In this document: positions 25,495 through 33,946 of the stretch, piece after piece
How the letters are laid out: every line of letters begins with the position of its first letter
Numbering within the stretch: position 1 is the stretch's first letter
Assembly (NCBI GenBank): GCA_963763955.1
Contig: CAVXQP010000020.1
Location: 1 to 64,000, forward strand
Direction of reading: 5' to 3'
Length of the DNA: 64,000 nucleotides
Source of the DNA: DASUPK01 sp963763955
GTDB lineage: Bacteria; Actinomycetota; Thermoleophilia; Solirubrobacterales; 70-9
Position numbers and translations under genes: made by a program
Notes under the pieces: generated by a model
What the model was told of the DNA's origin: nothing
What the model saw: the letters and a program-made list of their open reading frames with translations, nothing else
Databases searched by the model: none

Positions 25495-26490
25495 GTGAGG
25501 GAGATCTTCAGCCAGGCGCTCGGCGCCACCCGCGCAACCGCCTCGGTGATGGCCCGAGACCTGCTCGGCTCCCGCGCCGAGGACCCACTCGCCGAGCGTG
25601 ACCCGCGGTTCATCCGCCAGACCCTGCCAGCCTATAGCCGCGCGGCGCAACTCTATTTCCGTCCCAAGGTGCGCGGTCTAGAGCAGATCCCGGCCGAGGG
25701 GCCGGTGCTTCTTGTCGGCAACCACTCGGGCGGCACGCTGATCGCCGACACCTTCGCCTTCGCCTACGGTTTCTACAACTACTTCGGCCCCGACCGGCTG
25801 TTCCACCAGCTCGCCCACGACCTCGTCTTCCGGGTGCCGGGTCTCGTCATGCTGCGCCGGTACGGGACGATCCCGGCCAATCACGAAAACGCGATGAGGG
25901 CGCTGGGGAAGGGCGCTGCGCTTCTGGTCTATCCGGGCGGGGACCACGAGACCTACCGCCCCTCTTGGCACTCGGGAGAAATCGACTTCGGACATCGCAG
26001 CGGCTTCGTCCGCCTCGCGCTTGCGACTGACGTCCCGATCGTCCCCGTAGTGGCAATCGGCGGCCAGGAGACCGCCCTCTTCCTGACCCGCGGCGAGCGG
26101 CTTTCTCACCTCCTTGCCCTCGACAGACTGCTGCGGCTAAAGGTCGTGCCGATCCAAATCGCACCTCCCTTCGGCGTGACGGTGCTGGACCTGCCGGGCC
26201 GCATCCCGCTGCCCTCCCAGATCACGATCCAGGTCCTACCCAGGATCGACCTGCGCCGCCGATTTGGCCCCCAGCCCCACGAGGAGGCGGTCTACAACGC
26301 GGTCACGATGATGATGCAAGAGGCGCTCGACGAACTCTCGGCCGAGCGCGAGCTGCCGATCGTTGGCACGCTCGGTTCGCGGGACGAGACGAGCGAAGTC
26401 GTCGAGGAGCTGCAGCACGGCGGTCTCGAGCGCGAGGTCGAAGCCGCGATCGAGGCCGACGAAGTCAAGAAGCGGGGTGGGCAGATATAG
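25495..26490 (+). CDS. PlsC-type lysophospholipid acyltransferase
   Basis: A 331-residue acyltransferase starting at GTG 25495, six bases after AGGAG. The acyltransferase block is visible: LLVGNHSGGTLIAD near residue 76, LRRYGTIPANHENAM near 122, LVYPGGDHETYRP near 147 and PIVPVVAIGGQE near 184. The His of NHSGG is the expected catalytic base, although spacing to the acid differs from the plain NHx4D form; diacylglycerol-acyltransferase-like bacterial relatives show the same. Likely acts on phospholipid or neutral-lipid precursors at the membrane. Confidence 0.85.
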   Translation: MREIFSQALGATRATASVMARDLLGSRAEDPLAERDPRFIRQTLPAYSRAAQLYFRPKVRGLEQIPAEGPVLLVGNHSGGTLIADTFAFAYGFYNYFGPDRLFHQLAHDLVFRVPGLVMLRRYGTIPANHENAMRALGKGAALLVYPGGDHETYRPSWHSGEIDFGHRSGFVRLALATDVPIVPVVAIGGQETALFLTRGERLSHLLALDRLLRLKVVPIQIAPPFGVTVLDLPGRIPLPSQITIQVLPRIDLRRRFGPQPHEEAVYNAVTMMMQEALDELSAERELPIVGTLGSRDETSEVVEELQHGGLEREVEAAIEADEVKKRGGQI

Positions 26491-26665
26491 AGCCGGCCGC
26501 GGAGCGTGTTGCTTTGCCGGATCTTGGCGTCGCCGGTGTGGCGACAAACGATCCGGCGCGCGTCAGGGCGGCGCATTGACGGTGCTATTGGGTCGTCTCA
26601 CCCGCCACACCGGCCACGCCGTCGAGCTCGTCGGCGCGGCGTGGCCGCAGTTCGTCTGTCCGCTC

Positions 26666-27292
26666 ATGCTCGAGCTCGTCTCGCACCGGCCGATCCGCGA
26701 GCTGCTCCCCGGCGTCTATCACTGGACGGCGATCCATCCGCGAATCAGGCTGCCGGTGGACTCCTACTACATCGAGCATGCCCGGGTCCTCCTCGACCCG
26801 ATGGTGCCGCGCGAGGGCCTCGATTGGTTCGAGCGGCGAGAGACCCCCGAGCAGATCGTCCTGACGAACCGCCATCACCTCCGAGACGGCGAGCGCTACT
26901 CGGAGGTGTTCGGCTGCCCGATTCGCTGCAGCGAAGCGGGCCTGCACGAGTTCGAGCACAAGGTGGAGGGATTCGCGTACGGGGAGGAGCTGGCGCCGGG
27001 GATCACCGCGCACCAGGTGGGAGCGATCTGCCCAGACGACACGGCGCTATACATCCAGGCTGGCACTGGCGCGATCGCGTTCGCCGATGGCCTCACGCGC
27101 CCACGCGGCGGTCGGCTTGCCTTCATGCCCGGCTTCCTGATGGGGGATGACCCTTCGCGGGTGCGAGCTGGGCTGCGCAAGTCGTTTCGCCGACTGCTCG
27201 AGCTCGACTTCGACAACCTGCTATTCGCGCACGGCGAGCCGTTGATCGGCGGCGGCCGGGCGGCCCTGCGGGAGTTCGTCGCGTCCGGATGA
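26666..27292 (+). CDS. metallo-beta-lactamase-fold protein
   Basis: About 208 residues from ATG 26666 (MLELVSHRPIRELLPG). The fold is suggested by LLPGVYHWTAIHPRI at the N-terminus, LTNRHHLRDGERYSEVF near residues 67-82 in the place of the HxHxDH metal motif, and LFAHGEPLIGGG near the end. The metal motif is degenerate, with the usual THxHxDH not intact. The frame is open upstream to the PlsC gene, so a TTG start near 26575 is possible. Substrate unknown. Confidence 0.65.
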   Translation: MLELVSHRPIRELLPGVYHWTAIHPRIRLPVDSYYIEHARVLLDPMVPREGLDWFERRETPEQIVLTNRHHLRDGERYSEVFGCPIRCSEAGLHEFEHKVEGFAYGEELAPGITAHQVGAICPDDTALYIQAGTGAIAFADGLTRPRGGRLAFMPGFLMGDDPSRVRAGLRKSFRRLLELDFDNLLFAHGEPLIGGGRAALREFVASG

Positions 27293-27349
27293 CCACCCCC
27301 GTCGGAGGCTTGGAGCGCGACGCCAGTGCGCTTTCCAGCTCGCCTGCTT

Positions 27350-27398
27350 CACGGCTTCTCATAACCGAAGGGCGCGGGTTCGAATCCAGCCCCCGCCA
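27350..27398 (+). tRNA. 3' half of a tRNA (CAT anticodon-like), partial
   Basis: CTCATAA resembles an anticodon loop with CAT, followed by GGGTTCGAATCC (T loop, 27376-27387) and a CCCCCGCC acceptor-like 3' strand. No matching 5' half with a D arm and complementary acceptor strand is present upstream. Reading the reverse strand gives GAGFEPAPFG, a known artefact peptide of real tRNA T arms. It probably marks a former integration or recombination junction rather than a working tRNA. Confidence 0.5.
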
Positions 27399-27495
27399 TG
27401 GAGGCCGCGATGGTCCCGGACCCGGAAATGGCGTTACGGTTCGCCTGACCATATGATGCCTGTGGTCTCCGCATGAACGCACCGAGCCGGCAAGG

Positions 27496-28605
27496 ATGAA
27501 GATCGGTCTCGTCCTCGGTGCCGGCGGGATCCAGGGAGGTGCATGGCTCACCGGGGGGTTGGACGCGCTCGCCGAGGAGACGGGTTGGGACCCAGCGGCG
27601 GCGGACTACGTGATCGGAACCTCGGCCGGCTCGATGATCGGCGCGCTTTGCGCCTCCGGCGTCCCACCCTGGTTCATGGTCGCCCACTCGCGTGGAGAGA
27701 CCTTCGACGGCGTGCGCGACGCCCGGGGACGTCCGGCGGCGACGGCCGACCGTGCCGCGGGGGCGCGATTCGAGCTGGAGCGCACCTGGCCGCCGATCGG
27801 TCCCGGCTCCTGGAAGCTCGCGCTTCGCACCCTCGTCAACCCGCGCCGCTACACGCCGGCAACCGTCTTCAGCGGCTGGTTGTGGCGCGGCGTCTTCTCG
27901 ACCGAGTCGCTCAAGGAGACGATCCGTCGCGTCGTCCCCAGCGGCTGGAGCTCCCACCCGAACCTGTGGATCGTGGCCTGCGACTACGAGAGCGGCCGCC
28001 GCACCCCCTTTGGCCGCGTCGATGCCCCGCGGGCCGACCTCGCCGATGCCGTCGCCGCCTCCTGCGCGATCCCCGGCATCTACCACCCCGTGACGATCGG
28101 GAATCGTCGCTTCGTCGACGGCGGCATCTATTCGGTCTCGAATCTTGACCTGCTGCGCGACGAGGGCTTGGACCTCGTCATCTGCCTCAACCCGACCTCC
28201 ACGCTGCACCCGATCCGCGCGCTCAACCCCCGCGACGCCGTCGCCATCTTCTTCCGTCGCGCCTCCGGTCGCCGCCTGGGCAGCGAGGCGAAGAAGATCC
28301 GCACCAACGGCGCCGACGTTGTCCTCATTCAGCCCACGGGCGACGACCTCGAGGCGATGGGGCCCAACCTGATGCGAAGCGCGAACCGAAATCGCGTCAT
28401 CGAGATTGCCCGACGCACGGTCGCCGCACAGCTTCGCGACCCGCGAAACCGCGAGCTGCTCGCCGGCCTTCCAAAGGGGGATCCGCGCAGGGTCCGTCGC
28501 CCCGAGGGCCACGCCCTCCGAGTGGCCCGAACTGGCGCGACCAGATTTCCAGCGCTGACCTCCGAGTCGGCTGGACCTACCTCGATGCCTCGGTGGCCGC
28601 CATAG
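27496..28605 (+). CDS. patatin-like phospholipase
   Basis: A 369-residue serine lipid hydrolase. The oxyanion Gly-rich loop (LGAGGIQGG) is at the N-terminus, the nucleophile motif GTSAGS near residues 36-41, and the Asp of the dyad in VDGGIYS near residue 209. The ATG has GGCAAGG upstream. The last 40 or so residues are of low complexity and run into the antisense ABC ATPase remnant, so the natural C-terminus may have been altered. Belongs with the PlsC and WS/DGAT genes as lipid-acting cargo. Confidence 0.88.
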   Translation: MKIGLVLGAGGIQGGAWLTGGLDALAEETGWDPAAADYVIGTSAGSMIGALCASGVPPWFMVAHSRGETFDGVRDARGRPAATADRAAGARFELERTWPPIGPGSWKLALRTLVNPRRYTPATVFSGWLWRGVFSTESLKETIRRVVPSGWSSHPNLWIVACDYESGRRTPFGRVDAPRADLADAVAASCAIPGIYHPVTIGNRRFVDGGIYSVSNLDLLRDEGLDLVICLNPTSTLHPIRALNPRDAVAIFFRRASGRRLGSEAKKIRTNGADVVLIQPTGDDLEAMGPNLMRSANRNRVIEIARRTVAAQLRDPRNRELLAGLPKGDPRRVRRPEGHALRVARTGATRFPALTSESAGPTSMPRWPP

Positions 28606-28640
28606 AACTTGCTCAGCCCGTCCGTCTCGATCGTCGGCAC
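28581..28640 (-). pseudogene. N-terminal stub of an ABC transporter ATPase
   Basis: The minus strand from ATG 28640 encodes MPTIETDGLSKFYGGHRGIE, the standard opening of an ABC-2-type export ATPase (strand, LSKxYG, GI). The similarity stops after about 20 residues, with no Walker A. It overlaps the 3' end of the patatin gene. Together with the permease remnant at 21876-22530 it suggests an ATPase-permease pair destroyed by insertion or deletion. Confidence 0.5.
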
Positions 28641-28709
28641 ATCGAGATCCTAGGACGGCACTGCCCGCAGCCCTCACGCTGGACGGATCTGCTTGCCTGA
28701 CCGCCCGGA

Positions 28710-29441
28710 ATGATCGATCTTCACTGTCACATCCTTCCCGGGATCGACGACGGGGCCCTTGACCTGGCGGACTCCCTATCGATGGCGCGCGTGGCCGCCG
28801 CCGACGGAATCAGAGTGATCGCCGCGACGCCCCACATCCGACACGATCACGATGTCCGCATTCCGGAGCTCGTCGGGCGGGTCGAGGAGGTGAACCGGGA
28901 GTTGCACCACGCCCGCATCCCAGTTGACGTCGTCACGGGCGGCGAGGTCGCGGAAACCGCGCTTGACGGCCTCACTTCCGAGGAGCTCCACGCGGTCTCA
29001 CTCGGTGGGGGCGGCTGGATCCTGCTCGAGCCGAGGCCCGGCCCACTCGGAGATTCCCTGCTGGACTCCGTCGATCGCCTTCAGAGGATGGATTTCCAGG
29101 CGTTGATCGCCCACCCCGAACGCCACCTCTCGGGCGACATGATCGAGCGGATCCGCGAGCTCGTCGACCGGGGCGCCTTGATCCAGGCGACCGCTGCGTT
29201 TCTCGTCCGCAGAGGGGTGCGCGAGGGGATGCTTGCCCTCGCGCGGCGCGGCCTGATCCACGTGCTCGCGAGCGACGCCCACTCCTCGCACGGAGGAAGG
29301 CCGCTGCGCATCTCCGGGGGGATCAGCGCGCTGGCTGAGGTCGAGATGCTGCGGCCGCATCTCGAGTGGATCGGCGAGGAGGCACCGGCCGCCATCCTCC
29401 GAGGCGATGTCCCTGAGCCCCCATTTCCGGCCCAGTCCTAG
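28710..29441 (+). CDS. CpsB/CapC-type PHP-domain tyrosine phosphatase
   Basis: A 243-residue PHP-fold metallophosphatase related to CpsB/YwqE protein-tyrosine phosphatases, which regulate capsule or exopolysaccharide synthesis. Metal-binding motifs are HCHILPGIDDG (residues 5-15), ATPHIRHDHDVR, HPERH and ASDAHSSHGG. No capsule kinase is adjacent. It converges with the PfkB-type kinase, overlapping by four bases. Confidence 0.85.
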   Translation: MIDLHCHILPGIDDGALDLADSLSMARVAAADGIRVIAATPHIRHDHDVRIPELVGRVEEVNRELHHARIPVDVVTGGEVAETALDGLTSEELHAVSLGGGGWILLEPRPGPLGDSLLDSVDRLQRMDFQALIAHPERHLSGDMIERIRELVDRGALIQATAAFLVRRGVREGMLALARRGLIHVLASDAHSSHGGRPLRISGGISALAEVEMLRPHLEWIGEEAPAAILRGDVPEPPFPAQS

Positions 29442-30361
29442 AGCCGGCGCAGAGCTACGTCGGACCTGAGCTCCTCGACCTCCCGGCGCGAGCCGGTTCC
29501 GAGGCCGTGGTGGAGGAAGTTGACGGCGCCTGCGGCCGCGCCTAGGACCAGCGCTTCAGGGAGCTCCCTCCCGAAGGCGAGGGCAGCAGAGATCGCCCCC
29601 ATCATCGTGTCGCCGCAGCCCTCCCGAGAGCCGACCTCGAACTTTGGGGGGACGAGCTCCCAGACCTCCCCATCGAGTAGCGCGAGAGCGGGGTCCCCCG
29701 CCCTCGTCACGAGCACGTTCGCAGCGCCCAGGTCGCGAAGCCGTTGAGCGGCACCAAGGAGGCGGCCTGGGGTGTCCACCGGTCCCTTGATGTAAGCCGC
29801 CAACTCCCAGTCGTTCAGTTTTACGAGCTCGGGCTCCTCCGCGGCGGCAGCCTCGATCCTGGGACTGGAGAGGTCCGCGATTACCCGGACTCCCGCCGCA
29901 TTGGCATTGGCAACGAGCGCGCCGTAGGCATCGATCGGCATCGCGCTCCCGGGGTACGGGTTGCAGATCGCGAGGACGTCACTCTCCAGGGCGGCAGCGG
30001 TGGTTGCTGCGACGAGCGCATCCGCCTCATGCCGCGAGGGCACCTCGGGGTAAGCCTGGGCCAGCACCTCACGCTCGCCGCTGCGGCGATCGGTGACATA
30101 ACAGCCGCTGGACGAATCGGAGCGAACGAGCCGAAGCTCCCCGCCGAGCCGCTCGAGGAGCGGCTCCAGCACGGCCCCGGTCTCGCCGCCGATCAGCGAG
30201 CAGAGCACCGGCCAGGCGCCGAGCTCGCCCGCCATCCGGCTCAACCAGACGCCCTGGCCCGCAGGATGGCAATGGATGTCGTCACGGCCCTCGCCGCGAG
30301 CCTCGATCGTCACGGACAGCATCGGGCTGGGCCCGAAGACCGCGATCCTCCCACCTGACAT
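29438..30361 (-). CDS. PfkB-family carbohydrate kinase
   Basis: A 307-residue ribokinase/1-phosphofructokinase-type kinase. The substrate half has AGQGVWLSRMAGELG near residue 33; the catalytic base lies in EGCGDTMMGAISA near residue 245, where the common GAGD reads GCGD but the Asp is retained. A relative at 37459-38469 shares the same layout (GQGxWxxRMA, DRRSGER, GLGTG near the C-terminus), indicating a small paralogous set. The sugar substrate cannot be told. It lies 4 bases downstream of a universal stress gene, in the same transcript. Confidence 0.85.
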   Translation of the reverse strand: MSGGRIAVFGPSPMLSVTIEARGEGRDDIHCHPAGQGVWLSRMAGELGAWPVLCSLIGGETGAVLEPLLERLGGELRLVRSDSSSGCYVTDRRSGEREVLAQAYPEVPSRHEADALVAATTAAALESDVLAICNPYPGSAMPIDAYGALVANANAAGVRVIADLSSPRIEAAAAEEPELVKLNDWELAAYIKGPVDTPGRLLGAAQRLRDLGAANVLVTRAGDPALALLDGEVWELVPPKFEVGSREGCGDTMMGAISAALAFGRELPEALVLGAAAGAVNFLHHGLGTGSRREVEELRSDVALRRL

Positions 30362-30365
30362 GACG

Positions 30366-30854
30366 TCAGGTGTCGCGGTCGCCGGGATCGCCCTCTTCAG
30401 CTCTGGCGATCAGCACCGGGACGGTGGCATGGTGGGCGACCGCGGTCGCCACGCTCCCCATGGCCGCGTAGCGCACTCCACTCCGCCCGTGCGAGCCGAT
30501 CACGATGATCCCGGCGCCCTCCGCCCGGGCCACCTCGACGATCTTGTGCCAGACCGGGGATCCCTGGATGACCCCCGGGGTTGCATTGAACCCGGCCTTC
30601 CGGGCGAGCTCCGCGCCCTCCTCCGAGACCTTCTTCGCGGCGTCCTCAGCTGCTTGGATGAACGGCGAAGGCACCCGAGCGACGGGCACCCCCCAGAAGG
30701 GGATGGCTCCGAGCGGTTCGAACACTGAGACGACCACCGCATCGCGCGACGTTCGCAGGTTGCGCCCCGCCATGGCGATCGCCGCCTTGGCCTGATCCGA
30801 GCCGTCGTACGCGATCAGAATCGGCCGGTCCACGTCGGGATGTTCGGGCGCCAC
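30366..30854 (-). CDS. universal stress protein (UspA family)
   Basis: A 162-residue Usp with ILIAYDGSDQAKAAIAMA at the N-terminus and the ATP-binding GSHGRSGVRYAAMGSVAT, then VPVLIAR. Longer than the 18690 copy by an insertion near residue 50 (PFWGVPVARVPSP). It is followed by the PfkB kinase (4-base gap) and preceded by a DUF1918 gene on the same strand, part of a run of stress-type genes from 31541 down to 29438. Confidence 0.88.
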   Translation of the reverse strand: MAPEHPDVDRPILIAYDGSDQAKAAIAMAGRNLRTSRDAVVVSVFEPLGAIPFWGVPVARVPSPFIQAAEDAAKKVSEEGAELARKAGFNATPGVIQGSPVWHKIVEVARAEGAGIIVIGSHGRSGVRYAAMGSVATAVAHHATVPVLIARAEEGDPGDRDT

Positions 30855-30916
30855 GCGATTCCTTTCCGAATTTGACGGTTTTGGCCGCGGCGTCGCCGCC
30901 GGCCCAGATCCGAGGC

Positions 30917-31141
30917 TCAGTCGGGCTCAACACCCTTGAGGTGCTGGACATACATGTCCGAGCCCGGAAACACCTCGGCCTCGTGGCCATCCTCCCAGCG
31001 GACCAGGTAGGGAGGTGCTCCCTGCTCACCCAGAACCTTGAGGATCTCACCATCCCTTAGGGGCTCCCCTTGATGATGACCGCGAACGACCAGGCGGTCG
31101 CCAGCCTTTGCGCTGAGCTGAGTGTGGCTGCGTGATGGCAT
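30917..31141 (-). CDS. DUF1918 family protein
   Basis: A 74-residue protein matching the DUF1918 pattern: AGDRLVVRGHHQGEPLRDGEI, then PPYLVRWEDGHEAEVFPGSD. The family is small, largely actinobacterial, and has an SH3-like barrel; its biochemical role is unknown. It sits between the helical protein at 31185 and the universal stress gene. Confidence 0.8.
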   Translation of the reverse strand: MPSRSHTQLSAKAGDRLVVRGHHQGEPLRDGEILKVLGEQGAPPYLVRWEDGHEAEVFPGSDMYVQHLKGVEPD

Positions 31142-31184
31142 TGCGTTCGTCCTTTCAACCGGAAGGTTCGGTGAACTCCCCCGG

Positions 31185-31541
31185 CTAGCCGAGCTCTTTC
31201 TTCTGTTTCTTGATTTCGTCCGCCATCTCGTCGAGGGCGTCCCTGGACCGCTGTGCGTGCACGGCGCGTATACAGAGCTCTCGCCGGGTGTCCTCGGTTG
31301 CGTCCTCCAGCGTTCGCTGCCACTCCGCCGCGCGATCTTCGGCCCGAGTGCGGATCTTCTCGGCGCGTTCCTCTGCAGCGGACCTCAGGTCCTCCAGGGC
31401 CTCACGGGTGCGGTTGATCGCCGAGTCGATGGCCGAGCGAACTTCCTCCCCGCCTTCCTGTCCCGCCTGTTTCAGGTCCTCCACCGCGTGCTCGAGGTAG
31501 TCGACGGCTGTCTGCTCTTGCTCATTGGCCTCGGTAGCCAA
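31185..31541 (-). CDS. hydrophilic helical (coiled-coil) protein
   Basis: About 118 residues from TTG 31541, which has GGAGGA six bases upstream. The whole protein is charged and helix-forming (AVEDLKQAGQEGGEEVRSAI, ALEDLRSAAEERAEKI) with no membrane segment, similar in composition to bacterial apolipoprotein-like or granule-associated helical proteins. A 17-bp motif shared with the promoter region of the site-2 protease lies 70 bases upstream. Role unknown. Confidence 0.7.
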   Translation of the reverse strand: MATEANEQEQTAVDYLEHAVEDLKQAGQEGGEEVRSAIDSAINRTREALEDLRSAAEERAEKIRTRAEDRAAEWQRTLEDATEDTRRELCIRAVHAQRSRDALDEMADEIKKQKKELG

Positions 31542-31610
31542 CTGTGTTCCTCCAATCTCCGTGTTGTTCCTGACTTGCACCGACGAGTCTTAAGTGCAAC
31601 GGGAGCCCGT

Positions 31611-31627
31611 CCATCCGTGCTGAACAC
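31611..31627 (-). promoter_or_regulatory. 17-bp motif shared by two promoter regions
   Basis: CCATCCGTGCTGAACAC on the plus strand; 16 of 17 bases match 33833-33849. Both lie upstream of minus-strand genes (about 70 bases before 31541 and 54 bases before 33779). In this copy CCGTG and CACGG form an inverted repeat with a 5-base spacer. Confidence 0.4.
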
Positions 31628-31693
31628 GGGTCCGGGTGATGATTAGGACTGACCACGTGGCCAAACGCGGTCGGGAACAGCTACCAGCATGGG

Positions 31694-32617
31694 CTAGGGG
31701 ACCGCCGCTTCAGTCGAGGCGTAGACGGCGATGAAGCGTAGATAGTTCTCGCCAACCTTCGCGGCTGCATCTTTGCGAGAAGCGCTGCCGTTGAGAAAGG
31801 CCTGCAGCGGTTCACCCCAGATCGACCGGCCGATCGCGAAGCCGATATAGCCCTCGACCGGTGCCGCCTCGCGCAGCCAGTGGTCGACCTTGGGCTCGTC
31901 GGCCCCACGGCCAAGGACCACGCAGGCCACCCCGCCTCGGCCACCGGTACGGCATTGGGCTGCGATCCGCTCGCAGTCGGCGCGCCGGTCGACGCCCTCG
32001 ATCTTCCAGATGTCAGCCTCGATACCCGCGTCCTGGAGCTCGGCGATCGTGCGGCACATCAGCTCAGGGCGCAATTCGGCGTCGTAGCGATCGGTGTCGC
32101 CGTCTACCGCAGCGAGCTGAGCCTCCTCCGCCGGTACCAACAGCTCGAAGAGAAGCCTGCGGTCATGCTCGTGCAGCCAGTCCGAGAGGTGCCGCAGCCG
32201 CGCGCGCTGTCGCTGATTCATCTCCGCGTCGCCGTCGGGGTTGTAGCGGACGAGCACCTTGGAGAAATCGGGGTCGTAGCGTTCGATGTGGGCTGAGAAA
32301 TCGTCGCCGTACTCGAAGTCGAACTCGGTCTGCCCGCTTTTCTCCACCGGCATCGCAAGCTTGATCCCCCGAGCCTTGGCTTCCTTTGGGACCCACGCCG
32401 GTCCCCCGAACTGCTCATCCACCAGCGCGCCGGTCACCGACGGGTCAGCTCCGCGCTCGAGCGCCACCTCGACCCCCTCGAAGATCAGATGCTTCCCGTC
32501 GGCGAAGCGCTGCAGGTCCTGGGGAGTTGGATCTCCCTCCACGCCGAAGCGTTTGACGAAGGATCCGCGGTGGTCGAAGGCAAGGATGTAGAGCTTGCCG
32601 TCGTAACCGAGGCCCAT
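31694..32617 (-). CDS. DUF2090/IolC C-terminal-like aldolase-fold protein
   Basis: A 307-residue protein resembling the 2-deoxy-5-keto-D-gluconate 6-phosphate aldolase-like (DUF2090) domain of IolC proteins. It opens GYDGKLYILAFDHRGSFVKR, contains KLAMPVEKSGQTEFDFEYG (Lys candidate for a TIM-barrel site), LLFELLVPAEE, IWKIEGVDRR and GFAIGRSIWGEPL. Here the domain stands alone without the PfkB kinase half, though PfkB genes lie nearby at 29438 and 37459. ATG 32617 is preferred because upstream sequence belongs to the protease gene. Confidence 0.8.
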   Translation of the reverse strand: MGLGYDGKLYILAFDHRGSFVKRFGVEGDPTPQDLQRFADGKHLIFEGVEVALERGADPSVTGALVDEQFGGPAWVPKEAKARGIKLAMPVEKSGQTEFDFEYGDDFSAHIERYDPDFSKVLVRYNPDGDAEMNQRQRARLRHLSDWLHEHDRRLLFELLVPAEEAQLAAVDGDTDRYDAELRPELMCRTIAELQDAGIEADIWKIEGVDRRADCERIAAQCRTGGRGGVACVVLGRGADEPKVDHWLREAAPVEGYIGFAIGRSIWGEPLQAFLNGSASRKDAAAKVGENYLRFIAVYASTEAAVP

Positions 32618-32621
32618 GAGC

Positions 32622-33779
32622 TCAAGCCACCCGTTTCGCTCGGATCGGCGCGGCGGGCTCGTGGTCGTCGAGCATGCGCCTCGCCCGGACGGCGCGCTCG
32701 ATCGCCGTCGCCGAGAGCAGCCCGATTTCGCCATCCTTGCCGCGAACGACCGCGCGCCGGTGCCGCCGGAAGGCGGGGTTGGCGAGCAGCTGGTCGATGG
32801 TCACGTCGTCGTCCACGAAGACCGAGGGATCCCGGTCGGCGAGGTCGCCGACGCGGGTCGTTACCCGCTCCTTGGCGGGAAGCGCCTCGACCTGGTCGAT
32901 GTCGAGTATGCCGACGGGTACTCGCCCATCGACGACCGGGAAGGCGTGATATCCGAGCGGGGCAAACGAGTCGCGCAGCGCGTTCGCGACCAGGGTGTCC
33001 GCGTCGAGCGTCGCAGCCGGCACGGCCATCACTCGCCGCAACCCGAGGCCTTTGAACGTCGACTGCAGCGCGACGGCGCTCTCCTCCGCCTTCCCCGCAA
33101 AGATCAGGAAGAGGCCGATCAGGCTGAGCCAGAGGAGCCCTGGCGCTCCGGCGAAGACGCCAAGCACTCCAAGCCCCACCATGCCGAAGCCAAAACCGCG
33201 CCCCACCCGAGCCGCCCGTGTCGTCGCCCGCTCGAAGTCACCCGTTCGCTGCCAGAGGATGCCGCGCAGCACGCGGCCGCCATCCAGCGGGAACGCGGGC
33301 AACATGTTGAAGACGAGGATCGCCGTGTTGATCAGGGCCTGATAGGCGAGCAGGGCGGTCACGGCATCCGGCGTCGACGCCGGCATCGCAGCGGTCGCGA
33401 GCCAGAAGACGGATGCGATCACGACCGTAACGGCGGGTCCCGCCAGAGCGAAGCGGAGCTCCTCGCTCGCCTGATGGGCGGCTCCCTTCATCTTGGCCAC
33501 ACCGCCGAGCAGCCAGAGCTCGATGCCCTCGATCTCAACCCCGTAGCGGCGCGCGACGACCGCGTGCCCGAGCTCGTGCAGCAGGATGCTCGCGAACAGA
33601 AGCAGAGCGCTCGCTAAGCCGAGGCCGTAGGCGGCGAGGGGCGCGATGCCGGAAACCTGGTCCGGGTAATAGGTGCTACCCAGCGACCAGGTGATCAGCG
33701 CGACGATGACCAGCCAGAGCGGATGGATGCTGATCGGAATGCCCGCGAGCCGGCCGATCTTGAGATCACCGCCGAACAT
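32622..33779 (-). CDS. site-2-type zinc metalloprotease with CBS domains
   Basis: A 385-residue membrane protease of family M50. The zinc motif HELGH is at residues 68-72, and the third ligand lies in NMLPAFPLDGGRVL near residue 165. About six helices make up the first 220 residues; two CBS domains follow. Such proteases cut membrane-bound anti-sigma factors or signal proteins, and CBS domains usually sense adenine nucleotides. It is followed by the DUF2090 gene on the same strand after 4 bases. A shared 17-bp motif lies upstream. Confidence 0.9.
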   Translation of the reverse strand: MFGGDLKIGRLAGIPISIHPLWLVIVALITWSLGSTYYPDQVSGIAPLAAYGLGLASALLLFASILLHELGHAVVARRYGVEIEGIELWLLGGVAKMKGAAHQASEELRFALAGPAVTVVIASVFWLATAAMPASTPDAVTALLAYQALINTAILVFNMLPAFPLDGGRVLRGILWQRTGDFERATTRAARVGRGFGFGMVGLGVLGVFAGAPGLLWLSLIGLFLIFAGKAEESAVALQSTFKGLGLRRVMAVPAATLDADTLVANALRDSFAPLGYHAFPVVDGRVPVGILDIDQVEALPAKERVTTRVGDLADRDPSVFVDDDVTIDQLLANPAFRRHRRAVVRGKDGEIGLLSATAIERAVRARRMLDDHEPAAPIRAKRVA

Positions 33780-33832
33780 GCAGCCACACTATTCCGCGAC
33801 TCATGCGTGGCATCGCCCAAAGCCACGGATCG

Positions 33833-33849
33833 CCATCCGTGCTCAACAC
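33833..33849 (-). promoter_or_regulatory. second copy of the 17-bp motif
   Basis: CCATCCGTGCTCAACAC, one mismatch from 31611-31627, 54 bases upstream of the site-2 protease start on the minus strand. Similar position in both promoters suggests a common regulator or alternative sigma factor. Confidence 0.4.
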
Positions 33850-33946
33850 CTAGCCGGCAGCCGCCTGCAGCGATCATCGTTTCGGAGAGATGAGCGGCGC
33901 CACGCAGCCCCAGGGATCATGGTCTTGCGGAATCTGAGCCGGCTGG

